The notes: generated by a model from the sequence alone, not told the origin. 64,000 bases of DNA from Fortiea sp. LEGE XX443 (GCF_015206815.1 NZ_JADEXZ010000024.1:1-64000), one strand, 5' to 3'. Numbered from the stretch's first letter, positions 33,780-43,561 are shown. Translations and numbers: made by a program.

Positions 33780-36074
33780 ATGGCAAAGCGATCGCTCCAA
33801 GCGTCAGATGAAGGTATCAGAAAAGCAAAACAAGCCTTTAAACGCAAAGGCTGGACACAAGAATATCTTGCAGCGGAGGTAGGCTTAGAGACTCGTCAAG
33901 CCATTTGGAAGTTTTTTACTGGTAAGCCAATTGATAAGCATGTTTTTAATGACATTTGCTTTGTCCTCGAACTTGACACTTCAGAAATTGTCCAACCCTT
34001 CACCACTGGCGAATCGAACCTGTCATACATCCCTGGAGATAATATTGAGACACTAGTACAAAAACTGCGGACTGTTTATCACGACAATATTCAAGCCCAG
34101 TGCGGTACTGTGCAACTCTTGGATATTACTAGACCGATCGAATTTAACGATATTTATATTGATGTAGAGATCCTCGAAGAAATTAATAGTCGAAGATGGC
34201 TAGAAATTAACAATTTACCAAAGGTATGGGTTGAAGAAAATAACTGCTTGAGTGTAGCTGATTTGCCTCAAGCCAGGGTTTCGGGAGTGGAAGCAGTCAG
34301 TAAATATACTAAGCTGATGGTGCTAGGTAAGCCTGGTTCTGGCAAAACTACATTCTTGCAAGCGATCGCCAATAGTTGTAACTTGGGGCTATTTCAACCT
34401 GATTATTTACCAATCTTTGTCCGTTTAAAAGACTTTGCCGAAGACATTCGCGATCGCACTCAAATTAGTTTATGGCAGTATCTGCATGAATCATTTATAA
34501 ATCTTTGTATTCACGAACAAGAACTCACTACAGTTTTGACTAATGGACGAGCCTTAATTTTATTAGATGGCTTAGATGAAGTAGCCGGGAAAGATGCAGA
34601 TATAGTTATCAAAAAAATTCGTCAATTCACTGAAAAATACCATAAAAATCAACTAATTATTACTTGTAGGCTGGGAGCTCAAAATTATAAATTTCATGGC
34701 TTTACTGAAATAGAAATTGCAGATTTTAGCAAACAGCAAATAGCCAATTTTGTCGAAAAATGGTTTGGTACGGTTGCCCAATATCCTACAGTCGCAGCAC
34801 AAAACCTAGCAAATCGGTTTGTGCAGAAGCTCGAATTAACAGAAAATTTGCCAATTCTAGATTTAGTAGCTACGCCACTTTTACTAAATTTCGTTTGCCT
34901 AGTGTTTCAGTTTAATAAAGATTTCCCAGCCAATCGCGGGGAACTTTATAAACAAGTATTAGACTTGCTGCTGATCCGTTGGGATGAATCTAGAGGTATT
35001 AAAAGAGATGAAATTTATCCTGATTTTTTGTTGTTACACAAAATAAAATTGCTCAGTTATATAGCTACAATCACCTTTACCCAAAACAACTACTTTCAGA
35101 CTGAAGCGAACTTACATCAACTGATTGCCGATTACCTCCGTTATCATTCTAATAATGCCGCAGCTTTAGAATTAGAAAGTGCATCTGTGTTAAAAGCGAT
35201 TGAAGCTCAACATGGGTTATTAATTCAAAGGGCGCGAGGTATTTATTCTTTTGCTCATCTAAGTTTACAAAAGTATCTTACCGCTAGAGAAATAGTTACT
35301 CATATTAATACTCAAACATTAACAGAATTGATGAATCATCTGAGTGAAAAACATTGGCGGGAAGTATTTTTACTAAGCTCAGATATGTTAAAACCTGCTG
35401 ATGATTTATTGCAGTCAATAAAGCAAAAAATTAATGATTTAGCCATAAAAAAATATACGCTACATAATTTTTTAATTTGGTTAAGGCAAAAATCAGCCAC
35501 AGTCAATACATCTTATCATGCAGCCAGTGTACGTGCTTTTTACTTTACTATTGCCCTGCCATCAGAATATCCTTTAGCTCGTAATCAAGAATTAGCAATA
35601 CTTTTGGATCATCAGCTTGCTGGTAATCTCGCAGGAGATTTAGCATTAGACCTAGCTTTAATTCATGGCTTAACTGTCAGTTTAGGTATAACTGCCGAGA
35701 TTTTTTTACCAAGATTTTCGGCTTTGAGTTTAGCTTTAGACCTCAAACATTTATTAGCGGATGAACCAGATTTACAAACCTCACTGCAAGAACTGAAAAA
35801 TCAGCTACCTTCCCCAAGTCAAGGTAGAGATGTTTTAAAAAATTGGTGGCAAGCAAATGGCAAAAATTGGACAGAAGCATTACGGAATTTGATGATTAAT
35901 CATCGCCAAATTGGCCATAATTGGCAGTTTAATCAACAAGATTTAGAGGATATACAGCAGTACTGGGATGCTAATAAATTGCTTTTAGCTTGTCTCAAAA
36001 CAGCTGGTGATGTTTCGCCTAATTTACGAAATAATCTGGAGACGAATTTGTTTTTAGTTAAGAAATTAGATTAA
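33780..36074 (+). CDS. HTH-NACHT NTPase, NLR-like candidate defence protein
   Basis: A 764-residue STAND-type ATPase. Residues 10-72 form a helix-turn-helix-like domain (GWTQEYLAAEVGLETRQAIW). The NACHT domain has the P-loop GKPGSGKT (183-190), the Walker B region LILLDGLDEVAG (about 258-269), LIITCRLGA and PLLLNFVCLVF. Residues about 400-560 are the helical NACHT-associated part with FAHLSLQKYLTAREIV. The C-terminal 200 residues are helical with leucine-rich, aspartate-containing stretches and no TPR or WD repeats. Bacterial NACHT proteins include anti-phage sensors; family members with an N-terminal HTH are common in cyanobacteria and also proposed as regulators. It is convergent with a restriction-modification gene. 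The target and effector step are unknown. Confidence 0.85.
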   Translation: MAKRSLQASDEGIRKAKQAFKRKGWTQEYLAAEVGLETRQAIWKFFTGKPIDKHVFNDICFVLELDTSEIVQPFTTGESNLSYIPGDNIETLVQKLRTVYHDNIQAQCGTVQLLDITRPIEFNDIYIDVEILEEINSRRWLEINNLPKVWVEENNCLSVADLPQARVSGVEAVSKYTKLMVLGKPGSGKTTFLQAIANSCNLGLFQPDYLPIFVRLKDFAEDIRDRTQISLWQYLHESFINLCIHEQELTTVLTNGRALILLDGLDEVAGKDADIVIKKIRQFTEKYHKNQLIITCRLGAQNYKFHGFTEIEIADFSKQQIANFVEKWFGTVAQYPTVAAQNLANRFVQKLELTENLPILDLVATPLLLNFVCLVFQFNKDFPANRGELYKQVLDLLLIRWDESRGIKRDEIYPDFLLLHKIKLLSYIATITFTQNNYFQTEANLHQLIADYLRYHSNNAAALELESASVLKAIEAQHGLLIQRARGIYSFAHLSLQKYLTAREIVTHINTQTLTELMNHLSEKHWREVFLLSSDMLKPADDLLQSIKQKINDLAIKKYTLHNFLIWLRQKSATVNTSYHAASVRAFYFTIALPSEYPLARNQELAILLDHQLAGNLAGDLALDLALIHGLTVSLGITAEIFLPRFSALSLALDLKHLLADEPDLQTSLQELKNQLPSPSQGRDVLKNWWQANGKNWTEALRNLMINHRQIGHNWQFNQQDLEDIQQYWDANKLLLACLKTAGDVSPNLRNNLETNLFLVKKLD

Positions 36075-36193
36075 ATTAACCGCAGTAGACGCTTTGCGGC
36101 TACTCTACGAGAATGCTAAGAACGAACCCACAGAGTTGGATGCAGATATACGCTTGTGCTATAAATTTGAAGAGTAGGCGATCGCCTACTTTT

Positions 36194-38035
36194 CTATTCC
36201 TCAAAATCTAGCGCATCTGCTAAATCCAGAGTTTCTTCTAATTCTGAATCCTTCTCTTCTAGTTCCAAGGTCATCTGTTGAGATACGGCTTCTAATTTGA
36301 AATCGCCTTTTTTAGATACATAATCAACAAGTTTAATCCAATCAATACGACCGTTACTGGTAAAATATTGCATAAATTCAAAAGTCATTTCATTAACTTT
36401 TGCATCAAGAGTAGACTTAAAAAGTTCATCTTTTTTCTTTGCTTCCTCTTCGATAGGAACAATCATCTCTTGGTAGAGGTTAGCATCTTCTGAGATAAAT
36501 TCCCAGAACTCTTGACCAGCATATTTAAAGTATGTTTTATCGGAATCTATATCTTCCTTGAAAGGATTACTATCTTTACCATACATACAACCATTAACAG
36601 CAACGACGTTACTCGTAATACCTTGTTTTATCAAAAACTGTCTTGCTTTCTTAAAGTTGTCTTTCATTTTGCTAATTTGGTCGGAATTACCCCAATTAGT
36701 TCCAGATTTAATACCTACAATATAGTAAGTTTCATTTCGTTCAAACTCTAGGTCAACACTATTTAGCTTTGATTTAAAACCACTGTATAAAGTTTCAGAT
36801 ATGTGTATTGCAAAGCCCTCTAACAAATTTCCAAAAATGGTTTCTTCTTGTGAGGAAAGAAAAGCAGTAATTATGCTATCAACAAAATCTTGGGCTCGTT
36901 CAATATTTTTTGCCTTAAATAAATAAGGATTTTTACGCTTAAGAACGTCTTTAAGTTTTAACTTGCTCAATTTCTCAAATCTCTTGTCGTAGAAGGGTGT
37001 AAGGACGTTCTGAATCAAGTAATTATTATAAATTGCATAATCTGAGCTAACCACATTTAATTCCTCATTATATTGGTTACTATTTTTCACAATTTGAGTA
37101 TTAGAAACTGCTGTTTTAATATTAGATTCTGCCAGTTCACAATATTCTCTTTTAATCTCAATTCCTACATAATTTCTACCTAGTTCTTTAGCAGCCACAC
37201 AAGATGTTCCTGAGCCAGCAAATGGATCGAGTACTACATTATCTAAATCAGTGAATAGCTTTATGAACCATGAAGGAAGACTTTTAGGAAAAGCTGCACT
37301 ATGTTTTTTATTTCCACATTCAGTTGCTAAATGTAAAACATTGGTTGGATAAGCCATTTTACGCTCTAACCAATTAGATATATTCTTACCAAATCCACTT
37401 TCAACTTTAGAATTATCGCGTCTTCTATCAGTTTCACTTAGATTCTTGAGGCGCGATTTTGCCCAATCTCCCATAGGAACCATGACAGATTCCTGATACA
37501 TCTTAAATTTCTTTTGCTTGTTAAAGTGTAAGCAACGCTCCCAGGAGTCACGAAAACGATTAGACCACTTACCAGGATAACTATTTTTTTTATGCCATAT
37601 ATATTCTTCAGTCCATAACCATCCTTGGTTTTGCATTCCTAAAATTAAATTCAACACGTATGGATGTCTTTCACCATCCACAACTTTTTCTTTAATATTA
37701 AGAATGAAGGAACCTTCAGGTTTTAAAACTCTTTTTAGCTCTAAAGCTCTGGTTAGGAACCAATCTGTATATTCATCTGGAGAAATTCCGCCATAATTTT
37801 TTTTTCGACTATCAGCATAAGGAGGCGAGGTTATAATTAAATCAACGCTTGCAGAAGGCAGCTTTTGTAATGCCTCTAAACAATCACCAAGAATCAACTT
37901 ATTCTTCCAACTTTGCGGGTTATCCTGGTCTATTAACCGCAAATCCTGAATAAAAATTTCTTCACATCCCAAGGTAATGTTTAGTGCTGCTTCTACCATA
38001 CTTGAACCTCTTATACTGAAATTTGGCTTAATCAA
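36194..38035 (-). CDS. Single-chain methyltransferase-restriction endonuclease fusion
   Basis: A 613-residue fusion. The N-terminal 310 residues are a beta-class DNA methyltransferase: catalytic motif IV is TSPPY (69-73), typical of N4-cytosine enzymes, and the AdoMet motif DPFAGSGT follows at 270-277, the order expected for class beta. Residues about 330-560 look like a PmeII-type nuclease: VDLEFERNETYYIVGIKSGT (427-446) and the NWGNSD that follows match the conserved strand with a catalytic D and K. The C-terminal end is acidic. One chain would both methylate and cut, as in type IIC systems. A second ATG (residue 13) is an alternative start. No separate specificity or control gene is seen. 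Target sequence unknown. Confidence 0.8.
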   Translation of the reverse strand: MIKPNFSIRGSSMVEAALNITLGCEEIFIQDLRLIDQDNPQSWKNKLILGDCLEALQKLPSASVDLIITSPPYADSRKKNYGGISPDEYTDWFLTRALELKRVLKPEGSFILNIKEKVVDGERHPYVLNLILGMQNQGWLWTEEYIWHKKNSYPGKWSNRFRDSWERCLHFNKQKKFKMYQESVMVPMGDWAKSRLKNLSETDRRRDNSKVESGFGKNISNWLERKMAYPTNVLHLATECGNKKHSAAFPKSLPSWFIKLFTDLDNVVLDPFAGSGTSCVAAKELGRNYVGIEIKREYCELAESNIKTAVSNTQIVKNSNQYNEELNVVSSDYAIYNNYLIQNVLTPFYDKRFEKLSKLKLKDVLKRKNPYLFKAKNIERAQDFVDSIITAFLSSQEETIFGNLLEGFAIHISETLYSGFKSKLNSVDLEFERNETYYIVGIKSGTNWGNSDQISKMKDNFKKARQFLIKQGITSNVVAVNGCMYGKDSNPFKEDIDSDKTYFKYAGQEFWEFISEDANLYQEMIVPIEEEAKKKDELFKSTLDAKVNEMTFEFMQYFTSNGRIDWIKLVDYVSKKGDFKLEAVSQQMTLELEEKDSELEETLDLADALDFEE

Positions 38036-38276
38036 AATATACTAAATAATTGATAAAATATTAACAATGGCTATTACTTTAAAATGCGATCGCTCCCCTA
38101 CATCCTACAGTGCGATCGCTATTTTCCGTATCGACTGGCTGAAAAATCGAGCAATAGCAAAACCCAACAAAGTCTTGAAAATATTAAATTTAGTTACCTA
38201 AATCGAACTTGAGAAAGGCGACAATAATTAGATTTTCGGTTTATATTACAAAAGTTGTGTATGACTCCACGCTGCT

Positions 38277-39596
38277 ATGAAATTCTCTGAGCGTTTCTTG
38301 TTGTTGGCGTTGTTATTCGTCACAGCAGCCTGTAACCAAACTCGCGCTGTTTCAGAAACTGCTACAACGGAAGTAGCACAGAATCCTCCACAGTTGAAAA
38401 ATAGCATCCGCACTGAACTGCTTTCGCCCCAACCAATTCGCATCAACTTACAAAAATTACCGCCTCCTTTCGCTACCAAAAGCGCCTCGAAGCGGCCAGA
38501 TGTAGTATCAATTCCGCAAAATCCTGTGTTGCGTGTACCACCGGGATTTAAAGTGAATGTCTTTGCGGAAAATTTAGCAGCACCGCGTTGGTTGGCTTTG
38601 ACTCCTAGTGGTGATGTGCTGGTGACGGAAACTCGACAAAACCGCATTCGCCTGTTGCGAGATAGTAATGGTGATGGTGTGGCGGATGTGCGTCAGACAT
38701 TCGCCAGTGCAGACAACGGTTTAAACATTCCTTTTGGGATGGCGTTTGCAGGGAATTCTTTCTTTTTGGGTAACACTGATGCAGTTTTACGCTTTCCCTA
38801 CAGCAAAGGTCAAAAACAACTATCGGGTACTGGGAAAAAAATAGCCGATCTTCCTGGTGGTGGTTACAACCAACATTGGACACGGAATGTGGTAGCTGCA
38901 CCAGACGGTAAGAAATTGTATGTTTCTGTGGGTTCTCGTTCTAATGTGGATGAGGAAGCATTACCAAGGGCTTCAGTGCAGGTGATGAATTTGGATGGTT
39001 CTCAAAAGCAGACTTTTGCCTATGGTTTGCGAAATCCTGTGGGTTTGGATTTTCATCCGGTAACTAAGGAGTTATACACTACTGTCAATGAACGGGATGG
39101 TATTGGAGATGATTTGGTTCCTGATTATTTAACTCGAATTCGGTCAGGGGAATTTTATGGCTGGCCTTATACTTATCTGACACCAAATAAACTCGACCCA
39201 CGTCAAACGGTGAATGGTAAAAGTAAACGCCCAGATTTAGCAGCCAAGACTCGCACTCCTGATGTGTTGTTTCAATCTCATTCAGCAGCACTAGGTGTGC
39301 AATTTTACGATGGTACAACTTTCCCTGAAAAATATAAAAATGGCGCTTTTACAGCTTTCCGGGGTTCTTGGAACCGCGATCGCGGTACTGGTTACAAGGT
39401 CGTATTTGTTCCTTTTGATACTAAAGGACGACCTCAAGGCTATTACGAAGATTTTCTCACAGGATTTTTGTTAAATCCAAATACCCCAACTACTTGGGGG
39501 CGACCTGTTGGTTTGTTAGTGTTGCCTGATGGTAGTTTATTAGTAACAGAAGAGGCTAATAACCGGATTTATCGAATTCAATATACAGGTGGGTAA
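38277..39596 (+). CDS. Sorbosone dehydrogenase-like lipoprotein (beta-propeller)
   Basis: A 439-residue exported protein. The N-terminus FLLLALLFVTAAC gives a lipoprotein signal with lipobox TAAC, so the mature protein is attached through Cys21 or nearby. After a spacer of about 60 residues comes a six-bladed propeller of the glucose/sorbosone dehydrogenase family: PPGFKVNVFAENLAAPRWLA, DSNGDGVADVRQ, PFGMAF, GYNQHWTRNVV, VSVGSRSNVDEE, FAYGLRNPVGLDFHP and FTAFRGSWNR. Members with PQQ oxidise sugars or aldehydes; whether this one binds PQQ cannot be seen. The enzyme is probably located on the periplasmic face. It precedes the NHL-repeat gene by 92 bases in the same direction. Confidence 0.9.
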   Translation: MKFSERFLLLALLFVTAACNQTRAVSETATTEVAQNPPQLKNSIRTELLSPQPIRINLQKLPPPFATKSASKRPDVVSIPQNPVLRVPPGFKVNVFAENLAAPRWLALTPSGDVLVTETRQNRIRLLRDSNGDGVADVRQTFASADNGLNIPFGMAFAGNSFFLGNTDAVLRFPYSKGQKQLSGTGKKIADLPGGGYNQHWTRNVVAAPDGKKLYVSVGSRSNVDEEALPRASVQVMNLDGSQKQTFAYGLRNPVGLDFHPVTKELYTTVNERDGIGDDLVPDYLTRIRSGEFYGWPYTYLTPNKLDPRQTVNGKSKRPDLAAKTRTPDVLFQSHSAALGVQFYDGTTFPEKYKNGAFTAFRGSWNRDRGTGYKVVFVPFDTKGRPQGYYEDFLTGFLLNPNTPTTWGRPVGLLVLPDGSLLVTEEANNRIYRIQYTGG

Positions 39597-39688
39597 AAAT
39601 AACCTGATTATTTCTCAAATTGCAACCACCGATACACGCCGATACACGCCGATGATTTTAAATAAATATCAGCGTTATTTTGCGGTTG

Positions 39689-40882
39689 ATGTCTATTCCT
39701 AACAGCAGTAATTCTGTAGCAAATTTACCAAATTTACCTTTATCGCCCAACGGTGCTGAGGTAATTTTAGGTAACAGTGTTGAACCGCAGCAATTAGCTA
39801 TACCTATAGCACCTAGTCCTATCACAATGTTTGGCCCTCGTGGTGCTTGTTTAGTATCAGAAAGTGGGGCGTTGTGGGTGTCAGATACAGGACATCATCG
39901 TTTATTGGGATGGCGAAATTTACCAACGGAAGATAATCAACCCGCTGACTGGGTAATTGGACAACCAGACTTTAATCACGAAGGACAAAATGCTAAAGGA
40001 AATCCAAGCAGGATAACGGTTAGTGTCCCGACGGGGATTTGTCAGTGTGGTGCAGGTTTAGCGGTAGCTGATGCTTGGAATCATCGGGTTTTAATTTGGA
40101 AAAATGTGCCAGAAGATAGCAATGTTCCCGCAGATTTGGTATTAGGTCAAAGCAATTTTGTGAATAATGAATCAAATCGTGGTATTCAGCAAGCAGATGC
40201 CAATACAATGCACTGGCCTTATGGTATTTTCTATTATAAAGGACAGCTATTTGTTGCGGATACAGGAAATAGAAGGTTGTTAATTTGGCAGCAATTCCCA
40301 ACAGAAAATGGTCAACCTGCGGATTTAGTTCTGGGACAACCAGATATGATTTCTCGTAATGAAAATGGTGGTGGTTCAGCAACGGCGGCGAGTATGCGCT
40401 GGTGTCATGATATTGCTATTTGGGATGATAATTTGGTTGTTGCTGATGCAGGTAATCATCGAGTGATGATTTGGCAAGGTATACCAACAGAAAATAATAC
40501 TCCTTGTGCAGTAGTATTAGGGCAAAAAAGCTTTGATTTTGTGGAGATGAATCAAGGGGTTTATTTACCGAGTGCAAGTAGTTTGAGTATGCCTTATGGG
40601 CTGGCGACAAGTGGAGAATGGTTATTAGTTGCAGATACGGCGAATTCGCGGTTGTTAGGATGGAAGCAGGCAGAGTCTATACTATCATTGCAGGGTGCTG
40701 CGGCAGATGGGTTAGCAGGACAAGTCAATTTTCAAAGCAAAAGTGAAAACCGCAATTATGGACTCCCGAAACGAGATAGTTTGAATTGGTGTTACGGGGT
40801 GAAAATTTGTGGGAATAAGGCGGTAGTGGCTGATTCTGGAAATAATCGGGTTTTGTTGTGGGGGTTTGATGGAGAAGGTTAA
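39689..40882 (+). CDS. NHL-repeat beta-propeller protein upstream of hypF
   Basis: A 397-residue protein made of about six NHL-type repeats. Each contains a phrase such as LWVSDTGHHRLLGW, LAVADAWNHRVLIW, LFVADTGNRRLLIW or LVVADAGNHRVMIW followed by PADLVLGQ. No signal peptide is evident. ATG at 39689 is chosen over a TTG three codons upstream. Genes for such proteins are found just before hypF in other filamentous cyanobacteria, as I recall from descriptions of the Nostoc hyp region, which suggests a link to hydrogenase maturation or regulation. No enzymatic residues are visible. It is probably a protein-binding scaffold. Confidence 0.88.
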   Translation: MSIPNSSNSVANLPNLPLSPNGAEVILGNSVEPQQLAIPIAPSPITMFGPRGACLVSESGALWVSDTGHHRLLGWRNLPTEDNQPADWVIGQPDFNHEGQNAKGNPSRITVSVPTGICQCGAGLAVADAWNHRVLIWKNVPEDSNVPADLVLGQSNFVNNESNRGIQQADANTMHWPYGIFYYKGQLFVADTGNRRLLIWQQFPTENGQPADLVLGQPDMISRNENGGGSATAASMRWCHDIAIWDDNLVVADAGNHRVMIWQGIPTENNTPCAVVLGQKSFDFVEMNQGVYLPSASSLSMPYGLATSGEWLLVADTANSRLLGWKQAESILSLQGAAADGLAGQVNFQSKSENRNYGLPKRDSLNWCYGVKICGNKAVVADSGNNRVLLWGFDGEG

Positions 40883-40918
40883 ACGAACCGCAGAGGCGGA
40901 GAGAACGCAGAGAGGGGT

Positions 40919-43399
40919 ATGGTGAGTGAAGAGATTAGAGTTCGTGGTATTGTGCAAGGGGTGGGGTTTCGTCCGACTGTTTATCGGCTGGCTAAGGCTT
41001 GTGGGTTGCGGGGAGATGTTTGTAATGATGGGGAAGGTGTGTTAATTCGGGTGTTGGGAAGTGAGGAAGCAATAGCCGAGTTTTTAGTTAGGTTACAGCG
41101 AGAGTGTCCCCCTTTGGCAAGAATTAATGAAATTATTAGAAGTCCCGGCGTTGGTGAGTGTAAGTTCAATGATTTTGTGATTTCCCAGAGTGTCAGCAAC
41201 AAAATCAAAACCGTAATCACACCAGATGCGGCTACTTGTCCTCAATGTCAAAAAGAAATCTTTGACCCCTTGAGTCGCTTTTATCGTTACCCTTTTACTA
41301 ACTGTACTCATTGCGGCCCCCGTTTGAGTATTATTCGCGCCATTCCTTATGACAGATGCAATACCAGTATGTCTGCGTTTGTCATGTGTCCCGAATGTGC
41401 AAAGGAATACCACGATGTCGAAAATCGCAGATTTCACGCCCAACCTACAGCTTGTCATGTTTGCGGCCCTACTGCTTGGCTAGAACGTGCCGATGGTAAA
41501 CCTGTTACTGCTTCTATGTTCTCGATGATGGACGATGTAGATGCAGTTTGTACATTGTTGCAAAGGGGTGAAATTGTAGCAATTAAAGGGATAGGTGGAT
41601 TTCATTTAGCTTGTGATGCGACAAATGAAGCGGCTGTGCAGAAGCTACGTCAGCGAAAGAAGCGCTATGATAAACCTTTTGCTTTAATGGCGCGAGATTT
41701 GGCTGTAATTGAGGAGTATTGTACGGTAAGTGGGAAGGAGAAGGAGTTATTAATTAGTGCTGCTGCGCCAATTGTTTTGTTGCGGAAGAAAGAAGAAACG
41801 AACCGCAAAGGGCGCATAGACGCGCAAGCGGCTTCCCGCAGGGTAGGGCGCAAAGAAGAAGAGGGAAGAAGAGTTTTAGAAGAGTTAGCTGTAAGTCATA
41901 TAAATAATAGGAAGATTCAACACTCTCACATAGCAACATCCGTTGCACCAGGGCAAAATACCCTCGGTTTCATGCTACCTTATACGCCGTTGCATCATTT
42001 AATTTTGCGGCGGATGAATCGACCAATTGTGTTAACAAGTGGCAATATTTCAGATGAACCGCAGTGTATTGATAATGATGAAGCGCGAGAAAAGTTAGGC
42101 AAAATTACTGATTATTTTATTTTACATAACCGAGATATTCTCAACCGTGTCGATGATTCAGTGGTGCGGGTTGTTGGTGAGGCAATCCAAATAGTTCGTC
42201 GTGCTAGAGGCTATGCACCAGCACCGATTAATTTACCGCCAGGATTTGATAAATTACCGCCAATTTTAGCAATGGGTAGTGAATTGAAAAATACCTTTTG
42301 TTTGTTACGCGATGGGGAAGCAATTTTATCTCAACATTTGGGTGATTTAGAAAATGCAGGGGCTTTTAATGCTTATCAAGAAACACTGAATTTATACTTG
42401 AACTTATTTGAGCATAAACCAGAAGCGATCGCCATTGATAAACACCCAGAATATCTTTCTAGCAAACTCGGTAAAGAACTCGCATCTGCAAATCAAATTC
42501 CCCTGCATCAAATTCAGCATCATCACGCCCACATCGCTGCTTGCATGGCAGAAAATGGCATTCCTTTAAATACATCACCAGTATTAGGTATTGCTTTTGA
42601 TGGTTTAGGCTACGGTGAAGATGGTACATTCTGGGGCGGAGAATTTCTCTTAGCTGATTACCATAAATTTCAGCGACTAGCAACATTTAAACCAGTCGCA
42701 ATGATTGGGGGAGAACAAGCGATTTATCAACCTTGGCGTAACACCTACGCCCACTTAATATCAGCCAATCTTTGGGATAAATGCCAACAAAAATATTCTG
42801 ATTTAGGAATATGCAATTTTCTACAAAAAAAGCCACTAAATTTACTCAATCAGTTAATTGAAAAAAGTATAAACTCGCCTCCAGCCTCATCAGTAGGGCG
42901 TTTATTCGATGCTGTAGCAGCAGCTATTGGTATCTGCACAGAAGAATGTAGCTATGAAGGACAAGCGGCGATCGCATTAGAATCTTTAGTTAATGTTAAC
43001 ATTTTAAATAATCATGAAGAAAAGCTAATTTATCCTTTTAATTTTAGCTTTTCCGATAATAATATTTATTGTATAGACTCGGCACCAATGTGGTCAGCTT
43101 TACTCAGTGATTTGCAGCAACAAACTCCTCAACCAGTCATAGCTGCTAAATTCCACAATAGTTTAGCTAATGCTGTAGTCAAAATGGTTAAGTATTTATG
43201 TCAAGAGTATCTAATTCATCAGGTCATTCTAACAGGAGGAGTCTTCCAAAATACTATTTTATTAGAGTTGGTTACTAAACAGTTACAAACATCAGAGATT
43301 AACGTACTAACTCACAGCTTAATTCCTACCAATGACGGCGGGTTATCTCTAGGACAAGCAATTATTACAGCCGCGAAATTACAGAAGTTTTTAGATTAG
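40919..43399 (+). CDS. hypF: Carbamoyltransferase HypF
   Basis: An 826-residue enzyme that makes the thiocarbamate precursor of the CN ligands of NiFe hydrogenase from carbamoyl phosphate. Domains: acylphosphatase (about 1-92, RGIVQGVGFRPTVYRLA), two CX2C-X18-CX2C zinc fingers (about 100-185), a YrdC-like ATP site (about 200-400), and a Kae1-like domain with HHHAHIAACMAENG and ILTGGVFQN. All expected motifs are intact. Between RKK (about residue 290) and SVAPGQNTLGF (about 340) lies an extra segment of roughly 40 residues encoded by dispersed repeats, including a 36-bp palindrome. This explains why it is longer than usual. It starts 36 bases after the NHL gene and leads the hyp cluster. Confidence 0.95.
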   Translation: MVSEEIRVRGIVQGVGFRPTVYRLAKACGLRGDVCNDGEGVLIRVLGSEEAIAEFLVRLQRECPPLARINEIIRSPGVGECKFNDFVISQSVSNKIKTVITPDAATCPQCQKEIFDPLSRFYRYPFTNCTHCGPRLSIIRAIPYDRCNTSMSAFVMCPECAKEYHDVENRRFHAQPTACHVCGPTAWLERADGKPVTASMFSMMDDVDAVCTLLQRGEIVAIKGIGGFHLACDATNEAAVQKLRQRKKRYDKPFALMARDLAVIEEYCTVSGKEKELLISAAAPIVLLRKKEETNRKGRIDAQAASRRVGRKEEEGRRVLEELAVSHINNRKIQHSHIATSVAPGQNTLGFMLPYTPLHHLILRRMNRPIVLTSGNISDEPQCIDNDEAREKLGKITDYFILHNRDILNRVDDSVVRVVGEAIQIVRRARGYAPAPINLPPGFDKLPPILAMGSELKNTFCLLRDGEAILSQHLGDLENAGAFNAYQETLNLYLNLFEHKPEAIAIDKHPEYLSSKLGKELASANQIPLHQIQHHHAHIAACMAENGIPLNTSPVLGIAFDGLGYGEDGTFWGGEFLLADYHKFQRLATFKPVAMIGGEQAIYQPWRNTYAHLISANLWDKCQQKYSDLGICNFLQKKPLNLLNQLIEKSINSPPASSVGRLFDAVAAAIGICTEECSYEGQAAIALESLVNVNILNNHEEKLIYPFNFSFSDNNIYCIDSAPMWSALLSDLQQQTPQPVIAAKFHNSLANAVVKMVKYLCQEYLIHQVILTGGVFQNTILLELVTKQLQTSEINVLTHSLIPTNDGGLSLGQAIITAAKLQKFLD
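41809..41851. repeat. In-frame palindromic repeat with 7-bp duplication inside hypF
   Basis: AGGGCGC at 41809-41815 is repeated at 41845-41851. Between them are 29 bases with GACGCGCAAGCGGCTTCCC, the reverse complement of the core seen at 12071-12100. Element plus one duplicated flank is 36 bp, exactly 12 codons, so the reading frame is kept. The surrounding AACGAACCGCAAAGG...AAAGAAG is itself a copy of an intergenic repeat found at 40883-40912. Confidence 0.75.
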
Positions 43400-43504
43400 T
43401 AAACCACATCTTTTCCATCTCACGCATTCGCCGCTAGACGTTCTCGCACAGTAGGTACAAAGTCGCAAAGTTACAAAGTATCCGTTTTTTATACTAATAT
43501 CTCT

Positions 43505-43537
43505 CCTTCTCTGTGTCCTCTGCGCCTCTGCGGTTAG
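43505..43537. repeat. CGCAGAGG-type dispersed repeat between hypF and hypC
   Basis: TGTCCTCTGCGCCTCTGCGG is the complement of the ACCGCAGAGGCG type repeat seen before hypF (40883-40912). Related copies are near 140-165 and 43815-43855. The spacer between hypF and hypC holds nothing else recognised. Confidence 0.65.
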
Positions 43538-43561
43538 TTATTCAATCAAAGGAAAATAAAA

